Shown here one piece after another: positions 18,974 to 28,879 of a DNA stretch of 64,000 bases. The stretch's first letter is position 1, and every line of letters begins with the position of its first letter. This stretch comes from Herminiimonas sp. (GTDB lineage: Bacteria > Pseudomonadota > Gammaproteobacteria > Burkholderiales > Burkholderiaceae_D). Under the pieces are notes generated by a model. That model ran no database searches and was not told where the DNA came from. It saw nothing but the letters and a program-made list of their open reading frames with translations. The stretch is from contig JAQGLW010000105.1 of NCBI GenBank assembly GCA_028292665.1, positions 1 through 64,000 on the forward strand, given 5' to 3'. A program made the translations under genes and the position numbers.

Positions 18974-19825
18974 TCAAGCCTGTGCCTCCATCTGACGGCG
19001 ACGTCGATCTTCTTCCTCCTGACGCGCCAGCTCAATCTCGCGTATCACCGCCCCCACATCCGCAGGCTCTTTAGGTGTCGCGACACGGCCGGTCAGCGGT
19101 ATATCGGGCGTCAGCAAGCCAGCCTGGTACAAGACCCAGATTTCCTTGCCGTACTGACTGTTCAGCAGCTCAGGCGCGAAGGTGCCGAAGAAATTAGCCA
19201 GGTTTGCCACGTCACGTTCCAGCATCGTCGATGCAACGCTGCTGCCGGCCGCATCCACCGCCTGCGGCAAATCGATGATCACCGGACCGTGCGCATCGAC
19301 CAGGATGTTGTACTCGGACAAATCGCCGTGAATTACGCCGGCACACAGCATCAGCACCACCTGCTGCAACAACATCGCATGGAATTCCAGCGCCCGCTCA
19401 CGGCTCAATTCCACATCGTTCAAGCGCGGCGCAGCGTTGCCATCCGCATCCGTCACCAGCTCCATCAACAGCACGCCCTCAAAACAAATGTAAGGCTTGG
19501 GCACGCGCACACCGGCAGCAGCCAATCGATACAAGGCATCCACTTCGGCGTTTTGCCAAACTTCTTCCGCCATCTTGCGCCCATAGCGCGTGCCCTTTTC
19601 CATGGCCCGCGCCTGCCGGCTGTTTTTCACCCGCCGGCCTTCCTGATACGCCACTGCCTGATGAAAGCTGCGCTGCGTCGCCTCCTTATACACCTTGGCG
19701 CAACGAATATCGTCACCGCAACGCACCACATATACCGTGGCTTCCTTACCGCTCATCAGTTGGCGCATGACTTCGTCGATCAGGCCTTCTTCAACCAGGG
19801 GCTGGATTCTTTTTGGAGTTTTCAT
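18974..19825 (-). CDS. RIO-type atypical serine/threonine protein kinase
   Basis: 283-aa protein with a RIO kinase core: SGKEATVYVV nucleotide loop, Lys in CAKVYK, catalytic IHGDLSEYN and metal-binding Asp in VIIDLPQ. The last ~20 residues are a charged Glu/Arg tail. Bacterial RIO kinases of this size are found in many proteobacteria; targets are unknown. It converges with the MFS gene. Confidence 0.88.
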   Translation of the reverse strand: MKTPKRIQPLVEEGLIDEVMRQLMSGKEATVYVVRCGDDIRCAKVYKEATQRSFHQAVAYQEGRRVKNSRQARAMEKGTRYGRKMAEEVWQNAEVDALYRLAAAGVRVPKPYICFEGVLLMELVTDADGNAAPRLNDVELSRERALEFHAMLLQQVVLMLCAGVIHGDLSEYNILVDAHGPVIIDLPQAVDAAGSSVASTMLERDVANLANFFGTFAPELLNSQYGKEIWVLYQAGLLTPDIPLTGRVATPKEPADVGAVIREIELARQEEEDRRRRQMEAQA

Positions 19826-20413
19826 AGTGATTGCCGATTTGGCGTTGACCTTCGTAATTCATGGTAAGGATGGGGATAATCGCCAAGGGAAACGGTATTT
19901 CCTGTAGTGAGCGATCGGCAAAATGGCCAGATCTTTGAACATCCCGTCTCGATTTACAATTCCGGCCCAACGGATCCGCGGGCGCCGTTGTGGCGCGGCG
20001 ATGATTGTGGCCGGAGCTCTGCTGTTCGTCAGCTTTAGATGAATCTCCCTTTCCTTATTCCGAGTTGCCGCAAATGGCTGGATGGATCGATCCCGGCCAT
20101 TCAAATCCGACATGAACTGTCAGGTCAAACCGGGCTAATATACATTAATTGCGAAAGATCTTCGAAATGCCACAAGCGGCGACCTGGAACGTACAGCGCA
20201 CAGATAGGGATCGGAAAGAATGACTTGTTAAAAATCAGGTTCTGTCAGCGCCGGCTACCGACCGGATGAATATAAAATATTTTCGCTTTTGATTGCGGTC
20301 TTGTACCGTGCCGCTTGAATTATTTTCCTGGCAAGAACTGAATTATTGGCTTGCTGCCGATTGAGTGCAGGGTTGATCGATGTCTGCAATATCGACCTGA
20401 ACCTGATGGGCAA
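19826..20413. other. Gene-free stretch
   Basis: About 590 bp with only short ORFs lacking ribosome sites or recognisable domains. It marks the transition to the lower-GC region 20.4-23.2 kb. I see no repeat or RNA gene in it. Confidence 0.4.
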
Positions 20414-20812
20414 TTATGGCTGGTTGCTTTGTCCAAGCTCGCGTATTTTCACTTCCACGGAATGCAGCGCGTCCAATAACTGGTCGTAAGTCAACTCGGA
20501 TATCTGGCTGTTTTTTCCTGATTCAGCGAGGCTTCGCAGTGTGGCCGGTGTAATTGCGTTTTCAAGATCCATTAAACAAAGCCGGAGCCATGCTGTCGAT
20601 GGCTGGATTAACGAGTGGGCATTTAATGAGAGCCACGATATGGCGTTTGCGAAGTGCTTTTTTCGGCGCTCATCGTTTAGTTTTTTGCCAAAACCGTTCA
20701 GACCTTCGCGTATGAGTTCAACAATTTCTTGCCGTAGGGCAGGGATTTTATTTACTTCATTTAGCCGTTCAATGTCTTGGAATCGATCAATAAGATCGCT
20801 GATTTGCGTCAT
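20414..20812 (-). CDS. Hypothetical protein in lower-GC region
   Basis: 132-aa soluble, mostly helical protein with no domain I recognise. AGG lies about 5 nt before the ATG. Codon usage is poorer in G/C wobble bases than in the core genes around it, suggesting acquisition with the adjacent recombinase and tRNA fragment. Confidence 0.6.
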   Translation of the reverse strand: MTQISDLIDRFQDIERLNEVNKIPALRQEIVELIREGLNGFGKKLNDERRKKHFANAISWLSLNAHSLIQPSTAWLRLCLMDLENAITPATLRSLAESGKNSQISELTYDQLLDALHSVEVKIRELGQSNQP

Positions 20813-21255
20813 GACTACCTAAAAAATTAGGTATTAGAACATCAGAGTATTCAACCTGTCTTTAGGAAAAATCCTATAAATTTTTAAGAAGAATCTTATT
20901 AGCGTTGATGAAAAGCAAGGAAATAAAAACACTGCAGTTGGCAGGCGTCGATAAGCGTGAAAAGCGGTAAAGGTTAAGCCGCTTCTAAAAGGCTACCCCT
21001 TGACCCGAAAGACGCGCCTGGCATCGTTCACCGAAAAGGCGACGGACTAACGGGATGGGCTGTAGCGACGGAGTACGGACGGGATTTTCAAGGAATCACG
21101 CGTGCGTGATCTGACCAGGCTGTTCTGCCGTAGTGCCGAAGGACACGAAGGACAGGCCGTGGCTGCTGCTGCCTTAGACATTAAGCTGCTTTTGATAGGC
21201 TTGGTTGACGGAACGGGTTCACACAAGTGTAAGCGTACGTTGTTTGAGATAGAAC

Positions 21256-21301
21256 TGGCTCCCCGATCTGGACTCGAACCAGAGATCTGCGGATTAACGG
21301 T
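21256..21301 (-). pseudogene. 3' fragment of tRNA-Asn(GTT), possible att site
   Basis: The minus strand reads from the anticodon loop (GTTAATCCGC) through a perfect T-arm (CTGG-TTCGAGT-CCAG) to the acceptor strand TCGGGGAGCCA, as in beta-proteobacterial tRNA-Asn. The 5' half is missing, so it cannot be a functional tRNA. Such 3' remnants arise when an integrative element uses a tRNA gene as attachment site. The rest of 20813-21347 holds no recognised gene. Confidence 0.75.
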
Positions 21302-21347
21302 TGTATTAACTCATTGTTTTTATTGAGAATTGGCTCGCCCTCACGCG

Positions 21348-22448
21348 TCACGCTTTGTCAAGGATCGCCTTGTTTGTCCCGCTCTGATTGCTGTTCATCG
21401 CCAACGCCACTTGCTCGCGCACGCCAGGCGTCGTGTCTGCACCGAAGCGTTGGACGATCTCGTTGTAGACAGCGATTTCTTCGTCGGCTTTGCCTTGCTG
21501 GCCTAGCCTGAAGCCTTTGTTGTTCATCCCTCTGGTGACTTGCTCGCGCACGCCAGGCGTCGTGTCTGCACCGAAGCGTTGGACGATCTCGTTGTAGCCA
21601 GCGATCTCTTCCTCTATCTTACCCAAGGTGCCCAATAAGAACGCCCTGCCAAACAGGTACTCGGCCAACTCGGCCGGTGGTGAATTACCTGCCTTTCGAA
21701 TGGCACTTTCGAAGGAAGCGAGGGCGTTCTGGAGGTTTCCTTCACTGTATGAAGAAACCCCTCGGACATAGTGCTCGCTAGCAGTAAAGTCTCTTTCAGG
21801 CTTCGCCTGCAACTCCTTGCTGGCCTCTTGCACCAACTCAGTTGTGCCCGGCGTACGGTCGCGCAGCGATGTTTCTGATCCGGCATCGGTTGCCATGACT
21901 TCCTTGGCTGCGTCGCGTACCTTTTTAGCATCAGCGTCGATGGACTTTTTTGCGGAGTCCGCATGGAAGGCAATGGCAGCACGTGCGGTATTCGCTTCCA
22001 GTTCGAGTTCGCGGATTCTTTCTTTTAGTTCTTTGGAGTTTCTTTCAATCCAATGCCGCGCTTCCCCTTGCGCGCGTCCAGTAGCATTTAAAAACGTGAG
22101 GAATCCCGCGATCGCTACGATCACGGTGATTCCAATGCCGACCCAGGTGGTATGCGAGCTTTGCATAGTGGCTAGGGCACCAAAATCGGCAAGTCGTTTG
22201 TCGCCCATTTCCAAGCGCTTGTTATTCATCTCTAAATTGAGGTCCAGAGTGCGCTTTTGATTTGCGAGCTCTTGTTCCAGCACTTTTACGCGTTCCTGGA
22301 TCTGTACGAATTCGGCTCGAGTGCCAAACTTTTCAGGCGTTGCCGCGCAGGCAGTCGCGCTAACGAAGATTAGGAGGAAGGCAAACAACAAATTGAAGAT
22401 CTTGTGCACACGTCTATTCATCACGGCAGCAGTAGGCATGGAAATCAT
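21348..22448 (-). CDS. Membrane-anchored coiled-coil/TPR-like protein with internal repeat
   Basis: 366-aa protein. Signal/anchor helix at residues ~17-35, coiled coil ~45-90, a second TM helix (TWVGIGITVIVAIAGFLTFL, ~100-120), another coiled coil, then a TPR-like C-terminal part. The last ~90 residues contain two nearly identical copies of a unit starting EEIA-YNEIVQRFGADTTPG. Start uncertain: ATGs at 22448, 22439 and 22421 all lack a good ribosome site. Function unknown; its repeat structure suggests protein binding. Confidence 0.7.
   Translation of the reverse strand: MISMPTAAVMNRRVHKIFNLLFAFLLIFVSATACAATPEKFGTRAEFVQIQERVKVLEQELANQKRTLDLNLEMNNKRLEMGDKRLADFGALATMQSSHTTWVGIGITVIVAIAGFLTFLNATGRAQGEARHWIERNSKELKERIRELELEANTARAAIAFHADSAKKSIDADAKKVRDAAKEVMATDAGSETSLRDRTPGTTELVQEASKELQAKPERDFTASEHYVRGVSSYSEGNLQNALASFESAIRKAGNSPPAELAEYLFGRAFLLGTLGKIEEEIAGYNEIVQRFGADTTPGVREQVTRGMNNKGFRLGQQGKADEEIAVYNEIVQRFGADTTPGVREQVALAMNSNQSGTNKAILDKA
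21409..21611. repeat. 129-bp-period direct repeat inside the TPR-like gene
   Basis: A 74-bp segment at 21409-21482 recurs at 21538-21611 with only two mismatches. Spacing is exactly 129 bp (43 codons), so repeat number could change without a frameshift. Confidence 0.85.
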
Positions 22449-22592
22449 TGTTATATAGCAGACGATTCAGGTTGCTTGGTCTTGTAATGCCCGTTTATGT
22501 AACACGGCGGATAACACTAATTATTCTAAGTATTAATAGATTCATAACGACGATACTGGCGAAATCCTACTCCCTCCAGAGGTTATTGGCAA

Positions 22593-23192
22593 TTATGAAA
22601 GAAAGATCGCTTCTTTCAATAGGCTTGCTTGTCGTCTGTTCTGATCTCGCAAAATGGCCCGCTTGACGCTGGATATGTGAACGCCATACCGCCTGCCGAT
22701 TGCGGTTTTTGAGTATTTTCCTGAGTACCAAAGCTGTACCGCCTCCGCCTCATCCTTCCTGTTCATGCCGCGCGGCCGCCCTACTTTAGCCCCACGCAGA
22801 ATGGCCGCTTCCATGCCGGCTTTCGTACGTTCGCGGATCAGCTCGCGCTCGAACTCGGCGAAAGCGCCGATGATCTGTAGCATCATGCGGCCGGCCGGCG
22901 ATCTGGTGTCGATGATCTCGGTAAGGCTGCGGAATTCGGCGCCGGTGGAATTGAGACGGTCAAGGATGGTAAGCAGATCGCGCAGCGATCGCGCAATGCG
23001 GTCGAGCTTGTAGACAACGATGGTGTCGCCTGGCTGAATGGATGAGAGGATTTTTTCGAGAATCGGGCGGCGAAGGTTGCCGCCCGATCTTTTCTCTTCG
23101 TGGATTACGTCGCAGTCCGCTTTACATAGTGCATCGATCTGCGAGTTTGTTACTTGTTCTTCAGTTGAAACACGTGCGTAGCCGATTAGCAT
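22593..23192 (-). CDS. Serine recombinase (resolvase/invertase family)
   Basis: 199-aa small serine recombinase. Catalytic Ser9 in YARVSTEEQ, arginine motif LDRIARS, the long E helix (GAFAEFERELIRERTKAG), and a C-terminal helix-turn-helix (SKTAIGRRYGVHISSVKRAI) for site binding. This class resolves or inverts DNA at short sites and usually accompanies mobile elements. It lies next to tRNA-Ser, but small serine recombinases do not normally integrate into tRNA genes, so it may be a passenger or remnant. Confidence 0.92.
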   Translation of the reverse strand: MLIGYARVSTEEQVTNSQIDALCKADCDVIHEEKRSGGNLRRPILEKILSSIQPGDTIVVYKLDRIARSLRDLLTILDRLNSTGAEFRSLTEIIDTRSPAGRMMLQIIGAFAEFERELIRERTKAGMEAAILRGAKVGRPRGMNRKDEAEAVQLWYSGKYSKTAIGRRYGVHISSVKRAILRDQNRRQASLLKEAIFLS

Positions 23193-23249
23193 GTTACCTG
23201 ATGGGGAAATGACAATCCCATCAGTTTACGCAGTCTACGAATAGTTGCT

Positions 23250-23340
23250 TGGCGGAAAGGGTCGGATTCGAACCGACGGTACGCCAAAGACGTACACTGG
23301 ATTTCGAGTCCAGCGCATTCGACCACTCTGCCACCTTTCC
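23250..23340 (-). tRNA. tRNA-Ser(CGA)
   Basis: 91-nt class II tRNA. The acceptor stem GGAAAGG pairs with CCTTTCC followed by G and encoded CCA; anticodon loop carries CGA (CTGGACTCGAAATCCAG); a long variable arm and T-loop TTCGAAT are present. Located just beyond the start-proximal side of the recombinase and downstream of serS. Confidence 0.95.
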
Positions 23341-23437
23341 TGCTTCGGTCTATTTCTATTTGCGGCACCGGATGCCGCAAAGCGCCAGATTATAGCAGAG
23401 TCCAATCTTGTGCGAAACCCTGCCAAGCTGCAAAAAC

Positions 23438-24856
<1,419 letters not shown>

Positions 24857-24928
24857 TTATTGCCGGGTCGGGCTGCACCGGATTCCGCGTCCAGCCCGAG
24901 GCGCTGCCGGCCTGCGCCGGAATGACGG

Positions 24929-25680
24929 CTACTTTTTACCGGTTTTCTTCGCCGCCGCATCGAGCGATTTCAAATACGCCAGCTTCTCCGCAATCTTCCC
25001 TTCCAATCCGCGCGGCGTCGGTTGATACCATTGCGGCTCAGCCATTCCGTCCGGCAAATAGGTTTCTCCCGCAGCATACGCATCCGGCTCGTCATGCGCA
25101 TAGCGATAAAGCTTGCCGTAGCCGAGTTCCTTCATCAGCCTGGTCGGCGCATTGCGCAAATGTTCCGGCACCGGGCGCGACTTGTCCTTGCCGATGAATG
25201 CGCGGGCGGCATTGTACGCGTTATAGACTGCATTCGATTTGGCAGCGCAGGCCAGGTAGAGCACCGCTTCGGCCAATGCCAATTCCCCCTCCGGCGAACC
25301 CAGCCGCTCGTAGGTTTCGGTCGCATCCAGCGCCAGGCGCAACGCGCGCGGGTCGGCCAAACCGATATCTTCGCTGGCCATGCGGATGATGCGGCGCGCC
25401 AGGTAACGCGGGTCGGCGCCGCCGTCGAGCATTCGCACAAACCAGTACAGCGCCGCATCCGGATTCGAGCCGCGCACCGATTTATGCAATGCCGATATCT
25501 GGTCGTAGAACGCATCGCCGCCTTTATCGAAACGGCGCAGTGCATCGCCCAGGCATTCCGCCAGCAATGCCGCATCCACTTCTTTTTGTTCTTTTGCCTG
25601 CGCAGCGCGGGCCGCGATTTCCAGATTGTTCAACAGCTTGCGGCCGTCGCCGTCGGCGCTGGCGATCAATGTCGCCTTCT
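24929..25680 (-). pseudogene. rarA: 3' fragment of the resident rarA (AAA ATPase)
   Basis: About 250 codons from ADGDGRKLLNN (post-AAA domain) to the natural C-terminus (KKTGKK). It has high-GC codon usage like its neighbours. Homology begins abruptly near 25675-25680, where it joins the end of the PIN-like gene. The N-terminal part of the same gene is at 31303-31636; about 225 bp between them are missing. The fragment has no native start. A complete second rarA lies between the two pieces. Confidence 0.88.
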
Positions 25681-26156
25681 GTGGCGAACCTGCCGCAGTT
25701 GCTGCACCACAGGCCACCATGGTGTTCAATCGTGCTGGCCTTCCTGCAATGCCGACATACCACCAAGTCCACAGCAACAACTGGAGCAGCGGTGACAGAC
25801 ACCAGTTCGGCAATGCTCTCTATCCTGCGACAGTGCATGCCGAGACTGTCCAGGTGGGTCAGGAGCGGGTCAAAGCCCTTGTCGCCACTAAGCACGAAGC
25901 ACTCGGTCCCCGGTGCCTTCTCAAAAGTCCTGCCAAGCTCAAAAGCAATGTGAAAGTCCAAGGCGTTCTTGCCGGTGCCAGAGACCTTCAGGAAATCCAC
26001 ACGGCTGAATCTATGGGCTGTGGCTGGCTTCTTTGAAGCCTTGGGAGGGTTCTGATTGGCACCAACAAAGATGACGGCCCTGAAGCTGTCATCCAGAGGC
26101 GAAAGGTCCACCTTGTGCTTGTTCTCAAGATCAACGAGCAGCAGCTTTTTGTCCAT
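25524..26156 (-). CDS. PIN-like nuclease with zinc ribbon, 3' end fused to rarA
   Basis: 210-aa ORF; about 160 residues are original. PIN/NYN-like acidic residues: D9 and N12 in LLVDLEN, D67 in NALDFHIAFELGR, D92 and D96 in SGDKGFDPLL. A zinc ribbon follows (C134-x2-C137, C151-x2-C154). After ~residue 160 the frame runs out of phase into old rarA and gives a basic Arg-rich tail to the stop at 25524, so the natural C-terminus is lost. Start at 26156 has GAGG upstream and is 7 nt after the preceding gene. Predicted RNase of the inserted operon. Confidence 0.75.
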   Translation of the reverse strand: MDKKLLLVDLENKHKVDLSPLDDSFRAVIFVGANQNPPKASKKPATAHRFSRVDFLKVSGTGKNALDFHIAFELGRTFEKAPGTECFVLSGDKGFDPLLTHLDSLGMHCRRIESIAELVSVTAAPVVAVDLVVCRHCRKASTIEHHGGLWCSNCGRFATEGDIDRQRRRRRPQAVEQSGNRGPRCAGKRTKRSGCGIAGGMPGRCTAPFR

Positions 26157-26163
26157 GACGGCC

Positions 26164-26916
26164 TCAAATGAAGTTGAGCATGAGGCGGCCAATGGAGTTG
26201 GTCAGGTCCCGAGCAAACAGGGCAAGCCATCGTTGCGACTCGTCCCCAAAGTGGGACTCGCTGAAGCCGTTCCTTGAGTTCGCGATCGCATTCGTCAAAG
26301 TCGGCATGGCATTGACGATCTCCACAGGGAACGGCCCTTGCGCCTGAAGCTTCTTGCTTATGTCGTCCTTCACGACCTTGCACAACGGCATGAGGTCAGT
26401 CAGACCGGCTTGCTCTGGCACATGCTTGCGAACGTATGCCTTGTATAGCCCTTCCAGACACGTGTAGCTCAGTGTCGTCGCACGGTTGTATTGGTGGGCG
26501 TCAATGGCATGATCAATGTCGTTGAGGCTGTTGTTCAGCTTCTCGGAGTTCCACAGATCCAACGGCACGAAAGTGGTGGGCACGGCCCTTCCACCGCCGA
26601 AAACGATGTCCCGTATGGTGTCAGCGGCAGTCTTGTCATGCGGCTCAACATGATCCACGAAGACTCTGTACAGGTGGAACCGTTGAGGCTCGCTCAGTCC
26701 TTGGATGAGATCCCAATAGAAATCCTTGCGGGAGTTGGACTTGCCTTGCTGCTGTCTCAGGGGAAGCAGTTGCTGATAGCTTGGCGACCCAGGATCTACC
26801 TGCTGCACCATGCGGCAGAACGTAGAACCCCCGACATAGAGCTCTTTATTTTCGCTGTCGTTGAGCGAAGCAAAAAGATAGTTGTAGGCAGCGATCCAAT
26901 TGACAGACGAGCTCAT
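26164..26916 (-). CDS. Abi_C/HEPN-like protein, putative RNase effector
   Basis: 250-aa protein. The C-terminal ~110 residues resemble the abortive-infection Abi_C domain, a HEPN relative, with the RN-x5-H motif at R215-N216...H222 (SRNGFSESHF) that forms the RNase site in active HEPN proteins. The N-terminal half is helical and unassigned. Its ATG overlaps the stop of the GHKL gene by 4 nt, so the two are translationally coupled. Family assignment is by motif and pattern only. Confidence 0.65.
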   Translation of the reverse strand: MSSSVNWIAAYNYLFASLNDSENKELYVGGSTFCRMVQQVDPGSPSYQQLLPLRQQQGKSNSRKDFYWDLIQGLSEPQRFHLYRVFVDHVEPHDKTAADTIRDIVFGGGRAVPTTFVPLDLWNSEKLNNSLNDIDHAIDAHQYNRATTLSYTCLEGLYKAYVRKHVPEQAGLTDLMPLCKVVKDDISKKLQAQGPFPVEIVNAMPTLTNAIANSRNGFSESHFGDESQRWLALFARDLTNSIGRLMLNFI

Positions 26917-28862
26917 TTCGCCATCGCTGGTTCAACTTCAACCAATTCCGGCTGAGTGACTTCAACGGGCTGAAGAAACTTCTTGAGGGCTTCTTGCTGG
27001 TCTACCAGGAACGGCGCATCTTTGACCTTGCTGTGAAGACTGAGCAGCCGCTTTTCCGCCCGAATAAGAATGGTGTCATAAAGCAGCGGTGAAATTTTCA
27101 CCTCGTCGCCATGGGAGATAGGCTCGTTTTCACCAGCCTCAATTTTGTCGCCTAGCACGTAACCGTCAACATGTGTGTATTTCTTCAGGTAGCCCTTCTC
27201 ACGGAGCTCCTTCACGTATTTCCAGACTTGATTTTTTTCCTTGCTTCCAAGCGCAAGGCCAGTGGTTTTCAAGTCAATGATGACCAGGTGTTCAACACCG
27301 TCTTCGTCATGATTTTCATCGTATGAGGCACGGGCATAAAAACCAACACTGCTGTCAGGCAGTGCAACGAAGTCGGGCCGGTTGCGAGTCCCCTTGCCGC
27401 CCTCATCCTTGAAGACGGTCTTGATCACATTGGTCATGCCCTTATTGGACGTGAATTCAATGGATTCAAACTGGGCACCGAACATCCACAGGCCACGTTC
27501 AAAGAGTGGCTGCAACTCATGGACCTCATCGATGCCTACCACTTTTAGCTTGGTGCGGAGCTCACCTATCAGCTTCAGGCGGTTCTGAATTTCATCGAGG
27601 ACGAGCTTGGCCATCCCAATGGTCCACTCCTTCAAAATATCGTGAAGGGTGTCGTAGTCGTTCGGCTCACACTTGTGCAGCAAGTCCAGCAACCCATACC
27701 GAGACTTGGACTGTTCCAGTTTGGCGAGAATGCTGGACAACTGCACGATCTCGTTTTCGCCGAAATTCGGGCAGGTATCAACGACCTCATTAACGAAGCT
27801 TTCAACCCTGTCTTTGCTGACAGGGGAAAGCGTGTTCATCGTGTTGCCAATTTTTTCTATGACGGCATCGCGGCGACTTTCCCGCTCTGCTTTACTGGCG
27901 TCAAAAATAATTTGGCGAATCTGATCCTGCACAGCTTCACGGGTCTTAATCCAAGCCTGGTTGTCTTCCTTGAAGCCGCTCCAATCGCCCTCGACAGCGT
28001 CATGACCGTTCAGATAGTCGGCCTGAACGATGAAGGTGAACCGTTTTGCTTCGGAAGTTCTACCGTCAAGAATGCGCTCATAGTCGCTACGGCTCCACTT
28101 GCACTGCCCTACCGCACGACTCTGCACCCACCACGCCAGACCATGCTGCTTGGTGGTCTTGTCGGCCTTCTTGGTATCAATGTGAAGGATGACGGCCTTG
28201 CCATACCCAGCAACGTCCACCTCACTTCTTGAGAGCAAGTCTGGAATGTCGTTGAAGGTGATCTCACTGCCATTCAGCTTTACTTTGAACGCGGGATTGG
28301 CGAGGAAGCGACTACCAATGAGCTCTCGTGCTTTTTCTTCGCTGAAAGCTAAGCGTGGAACGGTGCCATTGCCGACGATCTCCGTGCCATGACCAACTAC
28401 GTCCTTGTCTTTGAACGAAATTTCTTCCAGAACAAGAGGATCTGTTGAGGTGCGGTGAACACGACAGACGAACTCCTGCCCGTTCTTCCTGGAAGTGATC
28501 AGATATTCAGAGGCAAAACAAAAGCTGGCAAAACGGCCCTTGCCGTTCTTCCCAAACACGAGGCGAGGCAAGCCTTGAATGTCGGCAGGGGGAGCCGTTG
28601 TGTTGCCGCCCGACGAAAGCCGGTTATAGGCAATGGTTCGCCAAATGTGCTGGAATTCTTCGCGGGTCATGCCGTGCCCGTTGTCAGAAATCTTGAACTG
28701 CCTTTCAAGCTCGACATCAGGCCAGACAATTTTCACTTCAGTGGCGTAGGCGTCCCAACAATTGGCGACCAATTCCACGATGGCTGTGGCGGGGTCAGTG
28801 ATGATAGCCCCCGCATAGCTTTCAAGAAAGCGCTCATCGTAGAGAAGTGTTCTTTGCTCCAT
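26913..28862 (-). CDS. GHKL ATPase fused to RecB-like PD-(D/E)XK nuclease domain
   Basis: 649-aa protein. N-terminal GHKL ATPase of MORC/HSP90 type: N box IVELVANCWDAYA (E30, N34), DNGHGM (60-65), and G2 loop FGKNGKGRFASF (103-114). A middle S5-like region and helices (330-450) follow. The C-terminal 490-560 segment has PD-(D/E)XK signatures: RPDF (D497), IIDLKT (D530, K532) and QVWKY (Q545-x3-Y549), the RecB/Cas4 QxxxY motif. Likely an ATP-gated clamp that controls DNA cleavage. Starts 17 nt after the SMEK gene. Confidence 0.8.
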   Translation of the reverse strand: MEQRTLLYDERFLESYAGAIITDPATAIVELVANCWDAYATEVKIVWPDVELERQFKISDNGHGMTREEFQHIWRTIAYNRLSSGGNTTAPPADIQGLPRLVFGKNGKGRFASFCFASEYLITSRKNGQEFVCRVHRTSTDPLVLEEISFKDKDVVGHGTEIVGNGTVPRLAFSEEKARELIGSRFLANPAFKVKLNGSEITFNDIPDLLSRSEVDVAGYGKAVILHIDTKKADKTTKQHGLAWWVQSRAVGQCKWSRSDYERILDGRTSEAKRFTFIVQADYLNGHDAVEGDWSGFKEDNQAWIKTREAVQDQIRQIIFDASKAERESRRDAVIEKIGNTMNTLSPVSKDRVESFVNEVVDTCPNFGENEIVQLSSILAKLEQSKSRYGLLDLLHKCEPNDYDTLHDILKEWTIGMAKLVLDEIQNRLKLIGELRTKLKVVGIDEVHELQPLFERGLWMFGAQFESIEFTSNKGMTNVIKTVFKDEGGKGTRNRPDFVALPDSSVGFYARASYDENHDEDGVEHLVIIDLKTTGLALGSKEKNQVWKYVKELREKGYLKKYTHVDGYVLGDKIEAGENEPISHGDEVKISPLLYDTILIRAEKRLLSLHSKVKDAPFLVDQQEALKKFLQPVEVTQPELVEVEPAMAK

Positions 28863-28879
28863 CCCTGCCCCTTATGTTT

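Noticed and set aside
18920-19867. 315-aa plus-strand ORF
   Set aside because: Antisense to the RIO kinase, which has all catalytic motifs.
20813-21255. Additional small genes in the gene-free part of the island
   Set aside because: Only short ORFs without ribosome sites or domains were found, including one (from 21102) that reads through the tRNA fragment.
21256-21301. Functional tRNA-Asn gene
   Set aside because: Only the 3' half is present; no 5' acceptor strand or D-arm precedes it.
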